NCBI GenBank assembly: GCA_021441665.1 | Contig: JAGYYN010029854.1 | Location: 1-24,761, forward strand | DNA length: 24,761 nt | Direction: 5' to 3' | Source: Euplotes cf. woodruffi 2 WChen-2021 | Taxonomy: Eukaryota > Ciliophora > Spirotrichea > Euplotida > Euplotidae | Program-made: the position numbers and the translations under genes | Shown: in pieces, positions 19,744 to 24,761 of the stretch | Layout: each line of letters opens with the position of its first letter | How positions within the stretch are numbered: the stretch's first letter is position 1 | The notes under the pieces: generated by a model | What the model was told of the DNA's origin: nothing | What the model saw: the letters and a program-made list of their open reading frames with translations, nothing else | The model's database searches: none

Positions 19744-21164
19744 ATGGGAAGCTGAAACACATGAATGAACGACGACTACATCCACTGGGGGAAGACTGAA
19801 GACAGCCTCGACACCATTCAGATTACAAAACTTAAACTAATCGGAGTTGGAGCCTTTGGCAGGGTTTGGGCCGCGACTTTAGACAAATACGAAAACAGCA
19901 AAACGACATATTTATAGACGACAAAGACAACCAAACCGTTTATGCAATCAAAGAAATGAACAAGTCCATTATTGCGGCGCAGAATGCAATTGAACTTGCA
20001 AATAATGAAGTCAAAATGCTGCAGCTGATGCCGAAAAGCGGTTTTATAGTCAACATATGGCACGCATTCCAAAATAAAGTCAGCGCTTACGTAATGATGG
20101 ACTACGCGCCTTGTGGAGACCTCCTTTTCCTAATGAAAAATATCAAAAGGAGCAATCAGCTTCAAGGAATCAAAGGAGGGACTTTTAGTGAAAATCAATG
20201 CAAATTTATTGCAGTTTGAATACTTGAATCATTGAGGATTGTACACGCAGCAGGAATTGTCCACAGAGACATAAAGCCCGACAATATCATTATCGATTCG
20301 AATGGCTATTTAAAGTTAGCTGATTTTGGAGTGGCTGAACTGATCAGCAACATTAAGGAAGGAAGCCAATTTGGCACACTCAGCTATATGGCGCCAGAAA
20401 TCATATTTGGGCATAAATACGCATTTGCAGCGGATTACTATTCACTAGGTGTACTCCTGCTGCTCATGGCAACAGGCGACATGTTGAGTGTTGGCAAAAC
20501 AATAAAAGAAGCAAAACAAAATATTGCTTTGAGAAGAGACAACTTAACAACCAGTCGGTTTATAAAAAGGTATCCGGGTATTTCACCTGAATGATGCGAT
20601 ATCATTGTTAAACTCATCACGACGAGTCAGTACCAGCGAATCGGACAAAACTCAGGCGTTGATGAGATCTTAGAACATCAGTGGTTCAATGATATTGATA
20701 TCAGGCAAATTCAAACTCAATCAATGGAGTCTCCAATTTTTGAGATGGTCACTAACGACGAGAATATATCAAAGCTCATCGAACTCGCCCCAGATAAATA
20801 TACGCAATACTGGGATAATAAGGAAAAGAAAGCGAGGAAATTGCTAAATAAAAACTATGTTGATTTTGGGCAATATTTCATCCAAGAATTTCACGAGTTT
20901 ATTCCTGTAAATGTAATTGAAACCGAAACTGAAGAGAAAAACAGAAACTCTATGATGATCATAAGAAACCACACGATGTCATCGATAAGGAAAAGAAAAG
21001 AGGGAAGTGTATTTGATGAATTTTCACTAAGTGCAGAAGGAAATGAATCTGCGCTTGAAAATCCAGTTTCTTTAATTGAAAAGGAGACAGCCTCTCCTTT
21101 TCCTAAAACTGAAAAACCGAAAGATAGTGAAGAAGCAGAAGCTCAAAGTGGAATCGTGTCATAG
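19744..21164 (+). CDS. AGC-type Ser/Thr kinase, STK32/YANK-like
   Basis: Kinase hallmarks in order: G-V-G-A-F-G-R-V-W, Y-A-I-K-E-M-N-K, V-N-I-W-H-A-F-Q, G-D-L-L, catalytic I-V-H-R-D-I-K-P-D-N, A-D-F-G, Y-M-A-P-E and Y-S-L-G-V-L. All key residues are present, so it is probably active. The strings after the Lys and around H-R-D resemble STK32/YANK kinases, a moderate assignment. Between the glycine loop and the Lys the frame meets TTA-TAG (19915); a +2 shift joins the two halves, giving about 472 aa. TGA codons at 19753, 19762 and elsewhere are Cys; M-G-S-C-N-T-C at the start could be a lipid-modified (myristoyl/palmitoyl) N-terminus. The tail after ~300 residues is charged and Ser/Glu-rich. 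Confidence 0.85.
19912..19917 (+). other. +2 frameshift site TTA-TAG inside a kinase domain
   Basis: It lies between the glycine loop and the VAIK-type lysine, so both frames are fixed by homology. No GTA...AG intron of suitable length is present here. Confidence 0.78.
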
Positions 21165-21728
21165 CCAACTTGAAGGACTAAAGTAAAACCTAAAGCCTAG
21201 TATTTATATACTTTTGCATGGTTTTATATTTCCTTCTGGTTATTTTTGATTTAGTTAAATCACCTAAAAATTTTCTAAACAATCAATTTAATTTGATCCT
21301 GTGTCAATATTTAAAACTTATATTTATAAAAAAATAAAATTTAATTATTAAAAGTTAGATTTAAGAGTATTTATATTTTTAAATATAAATAAAAATATTT
21401 TAGCAGATAAAAAATCTGAAAATGTAATTTTCTTTTCTAATTGTTAATATTTTTTATATACGATTTAATTTAATTGTAATAGAACTTAAAAATTGTAAAA
21501 CAACGACATGTAAATAATCAGGCTTTAATACAACCAATCGAGGTTATTGTATTTAATTTTAAAAAAATCCAATAAGTCAGCTTTTAATCACTGTAGCTTT
21601 TATCAGAGCAAATTATTGTAATTTCGTTAATGAAATATTAGATTTAAAAATAAAAATTTATGTAAAAATCGAATACAAAACTACCTGCATTTAAGCTTTC
21701 TTTTGGCTGAGTAATCCAATTATTAAAA
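21165..21728 (+). other. Intergenic region
   Basis: About 560 bp of very A+T-rich DNA between two plus-strand genes. No open frame or clear motif is seen. Confidence 0.6.
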
Positions 21729-23021
21729 ATGGCAGAAATTGACATCGATATGATCGAAGCGATCATCAAGGAAGAAGAAGACCAGCAGAACCCAAAATCT
21801 CGTTCTACTCGCCAGCGCAGCCGCGAGAAAAACAGAAGTCGTTCTGGCTCGAAACGGAGAAAAAGAGACCGCAGCTCGAGGAGCGACTCTCGTCGCCGTC
21901 GCTCCAGCAGCGGAGAAAAGGAAGATGATTTTTCGAAGAAACTTATGAGACAACAAGAAGCATTAAAGCGGCAGATTGAAGAAGCCAAAAGACAGGCTGA
22001 AGAAGCTCAAAGAGAAGACTGTACCGTGCAGTGAATTAGAGTCCATATGAACGCGACAGAAAGAAATATATACGAGTTCTTTGTCAAAGCTAATGTCGGC
22101 AAGGTCAGAGACGTCAGGCTTATCAAAGACCAGAAGACAGGCAAATCTAAAGGAGTCGCCTACGTCGAATTTTATACTCCTGAATCTGTACTTTTAGCTA
22201 TGGCTTTGTCAGGACAGCCTTTGCTTGGGCTGCCTGTTATCATTCAGGCGTCGCAGGCTGAAATCAACAGGCAAGCTCAAGCGACGAAGTACAGACAGGA
22301 GCAGCAGAAAAAGAACTCTAGAAAGGACGACACAATGAAGCTGTATATTGGTAACATCAAGCCTTCGATGTCTGATAGTGAAGTCAGAGCAATTTTTAGT
22401 CCTTTCGGAGAAATAGAATTAATTGAAGTTCCAAGAGACCCGCACACAGGAAAAAACAAAGGCGTCGCATTTGTTACATTCAGCAGACGAAAAGATGCCA
22501 AAGTCGCCATTGAAAGCATGAACGATGGAATATTTGAGGTCCGAGAAGCTAAAGAAAGCGAAAGTGAATATTTTAGAGAAGCCGCCCCAGATCTTGATTT
22601 AGAAGAAAAGGGATATTCTATTGCGTCAAGTAGAGATCGACAAGCGCTTATTAGAGAACTCAACAAATCAAAAGGCGGAACTAATGAGCTGATAACAAAA
22701 CCGACTATCCTCACTGCAGTTAGTAACTGCCTGCTCATTAATAATATGTTTGATCCGACTGAAGTTGTGCAAAGAGGAGATCTAAACTTTTATCAAGAAG
22801 TTAAAGACCAAATTCTTGATTTATGTGAAGAATATGGAAAAATTGATCGAGTGTGGGTCGACGAAAACTCTCAAGGAAACGTTTGGGTTAAATTTTCTAA
22901 AGATTCAATCAAAGGATCGAAGAAAACTCAAGAAGTCATGAACAACTCTACATTTGATGGTCGCTCGATCAAAGCAACATTTGTTCCTGAAACAATCTTT
23001 AATGCTAAAGTTCCAAACTAA
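21729..23021 (+). CDS. RBM39: RBM39/CAPER-alpha-like splicing factor
   Basis: 430 aa in one frame, with a single in-frame TGA (22032) read as Cys. The N-terminus is an Arg/Ser (RS) domain (residues ~22-60), then a Lys/Glu/Gln helix. RRM1 begins C-T-V-Q-C and contains G-K-V-R-D-V-R-L-I and K-S-K-G-V-A-Y-V-E-F, nearly identical to animal and plant RBM39; the TGA falls where human has Cys (T-V-F-C-M-Q-L). RRM2 starts at residue ~203 (K-L-Y-I-G-N-I) with K-N-K-G-V-A-F-V-T-F. The C-terminal U2AF-homology motif has N-M-F-D-P-T-E and Q-G-N-V-W-V-K-F. Members bind U2AF/SF3B1-type ligands and promote 3' splice-site recognition in the nucleus. The usual R-x-F of the UHM reads R-S-I here. The gene has no introns or shift sites. 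Confidence 0.94.
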
Positions 23022-23471
23022 GCTTATGCATACTTAATATTGTTCAGTTTTATTCGTATTTTATATCAAATATTTAAATTTCAATTATATCATATTTTGA
23101 ATCTTAACAACAAAAACTTTATATAGTTAATTTAATTCAAACTTTATAAAAAAATGAATTGTGTAATATAAAACTTAAAATTAATAAATAGCTAATCTTC
23201 TCATTTATCAACACAACTCCGAATATTTTGGATATTTAACATTTTTGTTTAAAATTAATTATACCGAACCGGTGTTCTTATTTCTCCAATTACACAAACT
23301 CCAACTTCATTTTACCCTAAAATTTCAGTATAAAATTATCTTAAAATCGACCTTTTCCAAGTCCCATTTGCAAATCACTAATTTAGCCTCTTTTTCCTCG
23401 CGAATTCGCATATAAAGTCAAAGATTTAAATAAGAGCAGAGCAAGACTGCAAACATATAATATTAATAAAA
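23022..23471 (+). other. Intergenic region with TATA-like element
   Basis: 450 bp, A+T-rich at the start and less so from 23270. TATAAAG near 23412 lies about 60 bp before the next ATG, and the 10-bp palindrome GCGAATTCGC is at 23400-23409. TTCAAT at 23080-23085 faces the RBM39 gene. Confidence 0.4.
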
Positions 23472-24177
23472 ATGAGTTCTCTATTTGACGAATGCCAAGA
23501 GTTCACCCAATCCGTAAGCCAACCCGTTGCTTTGCCTTTCGAGTCTCAATAGTCAACATCTATTTCCGCAAACAGCCTCGAGGGATTATAAATATCTAAG
23601 TTTATCGATGATTTTGGAAATTTTAAGCAGTCAGCTGACTCAACGCATTTAACTATTTGTGGTGTGGTCTCAATTTCATTCGCTGACTTATTGTATTTAG
23701 GAAGTGCTTGCAGCAAAGCTGAGCTATTCTTGAGGCCAGATCAAAGAAAACCCGCTAGTTACAAACAAAGGCCATGTGAAAAAGCAAGATCAAGCCTCGT
23801 TTACGATTCGCACTCCTGATAGCAATACCATTGCTAATAGAAGCCTAAGTCTGCCCTTTTCAACTACGAAGAGAAAAAGTAAAAAATCAAAGAAAAAGAC
23901 TGCCGCTAAATGCCGGAATCGCATGCACTTAAAAGCTCACAAAGTAAAGTTCGAGAATAGATTCAGGTCTGATGAAGAGAGGAATCGCAGTTGCTGTAAG
24001 CCGATTCGATTTTATGATAAAGTTGCATCTCTACGCTGCAGCTCTGGAATTAAAGATGATAAGGATTCAGGCTATAAAGTCAGCTTTAAAGACATTGACA
24101 GATTTCTTATATCTCCTGACTGAGATGTAATAAGGCAAGAGTGCCCACCAATAAGCATCGGATACTTTAATAATTAA
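23472..24177 (+). CDS. Unrecognised basic protein
   Basis: Best simple model: exon 23472-23513, intron 23514-23700 (GTAAGC...TATTTAG, phase 0, preceded by a C-T-G-A-C branch-like string), exon 23701-24177; 172 aa with TGA read as Cys at two places. The second exon has a strongly basic patch (T-K-R-K-S-K-K-S-K-K-K-T) that could be a nuclear localisation signal, then a Cys/Arg/Lys-rich region. No family is recognised. The putative intron is less A+T-rich than the others, and an alternative reading through it (+2 at TAG 23550, +1 at the TAA near 23595) is open for about 60 codons, so part of it may be coding. The C-terminal exon is well supported; the N-terminal structure is not. Confidence 0.5.
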
Positions 24178-24761
24178 TTCATAATATTTTCAAGACAATT
24201 TTGATTTTTACAACTAAAATCCGCAATTTTAGTATTCTTAATGGCGAAAAGTTTAAATGGTTTGGTTCGAAATTTGTTGAACTTACAGACCAGAATTTCA
24301 TAAATTTGAAATGAAATAACAGTGAAAATTGCATGTTTTTAATCAACGTGAGTAATCATATTTTAGGAAATAAAATTTACAGCTCCTGATTTAATGCAAA
24401 TATTTATGAGGTTTAATTATCACTAGTTTTATATATTAAAAAAAAATAATTTAGTGATATTTGAAATATAGTTTATGGTTTATTTTTTATCTTCATATTG
24501 TAATAGCAATTTTTACAATTTGTCAAGATAATTATAAATAATTTTTAATTTAATTTTTAATTTAATTTTTAAATAAAAATAGATCAATTAAACATGAGCC
24601 ATATTTTAAAAATCTTCATGAATCACAGGGATAAAATATTTTTATTTTCAAAAAGAAGTAAAAAATATTAATTTCAAATAGTAATAGTATAAAATTTAAT
24701 TAAACTAAATACCATAAATCGAAATTCTCCAATCCTTCCTTAATCTCAATTCACACCACAA
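24178..24761 (+). other. Non-coding right end
   Basis: Nearly 80% A+T, stops in all frames. Apart from a short tandem repeat (24541-24573) nothing is recognised. No telomeric C4A4/G4T4 repeat is present. Confidence 0.6.
24541..24573. repeat. 12-bp tandem repeat, about 2.75 copies
   Basis: Unit ATTTTTAATTTA repeated head to tail; low-complexity DNA. Confidence 0.75.

Noticed and set aside
19912-19917. -1 instead of +2 frameshifting
   Set aside because: Both give the same downstream frame and differ by one residue. Euplotes is known for +1/+2 rather than -1, so +2 is preferred though not proven.
21644-21988. Minus-strand open frames opposite the RBM39 RS domain
   Set aside because: They are shadows of the Arg/Ser-rich coding strand; the plus strand has RBM39 homology.
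1-24761. Transposons, viral elements, CRISPR arrays, rRNA
   Set aside because: No reverse transcriptase, transposase or integrase motif, no long terminal repeats, no repeat-spacer array and no rRNA-like stretch could be seen.

Overview
The window reads as nuclear DNA of a euplotid ciliate (Euplotes or a close relative). It is about two-thirds A+T. Every recognisable gene needs TGA as an amino acid and ends on TAA or TAG. At two diagnostic places that amino acid is cysteine: the first zinc ligand of a C2H2 finger (19112-19114) and the residue after T-V-Q in the first RRM of an RBM39-like protein (22032-22034). TGA=Cys is the euplotid code. Many genes also contain internal TAA or TAG codons where the frame changes, as known for stop-codon-dependent ribosomal frameshifting in Euplotes.

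Layout. 1-3325: two minus-strand genes, a PAS-domain protein running off the left edge and an unrecognised Ser/Lys/Asn-rich protein of about 531 aa. 3794-8318: three plus-strand genes, an F-box/kelch protein, an unrecognised coiled-coil/basic protein and a Ser/Thr kinase. 8319-9872: a poorly coding stretch with an inverted repeat, a doubtful coding remnant and a small minus-strand membrane-protein candidate. 9873-10421: SAP18. 10629-16565: four closely packed minus-strand genes, an IQ-motif protein of the C11orf65/MFI type, a repeat protein with D-I-x-G-T-x-P-x-P units, and two unrecognised proteins. 16566-18244: mostly non-coding. 18245-19150: three-finger C2H2 protein, minus. 19744-24177: AGC-type kinase, RBM39/CAPER-like splicing factor and an unrecognised basic protein, plus.

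There is no operon logic. Neighbours are functionally mixed (RNA processing, signalling, cytoskeleton/cilium, ubiquitin-type adaptor), separated by 100-600 bp of very A+T-rich DNA, and interrupted by short GTA...AG introns, the smallest 24 and 27 nt.

The most interesting signal is the internal frameshift sites. In my reconstructions every internal TAA is passed with a +1 shift and every internal TAG with a +2 shift. One gene (12204-13839) has four such sites plus three introns, and two copies of an internal repeat support its reading. Euplotes macronuclear chromosomes are usually gene-sized, so about 15 genes on one 24.7 kb piece suggests germline (micronuclear) sequence or an unusual macronuclear architecture. 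No telomere repeat is present, and no coding exon requires removal of an IES. All readings are by eye; frameshift joins and splice sites are inferences unless noted.
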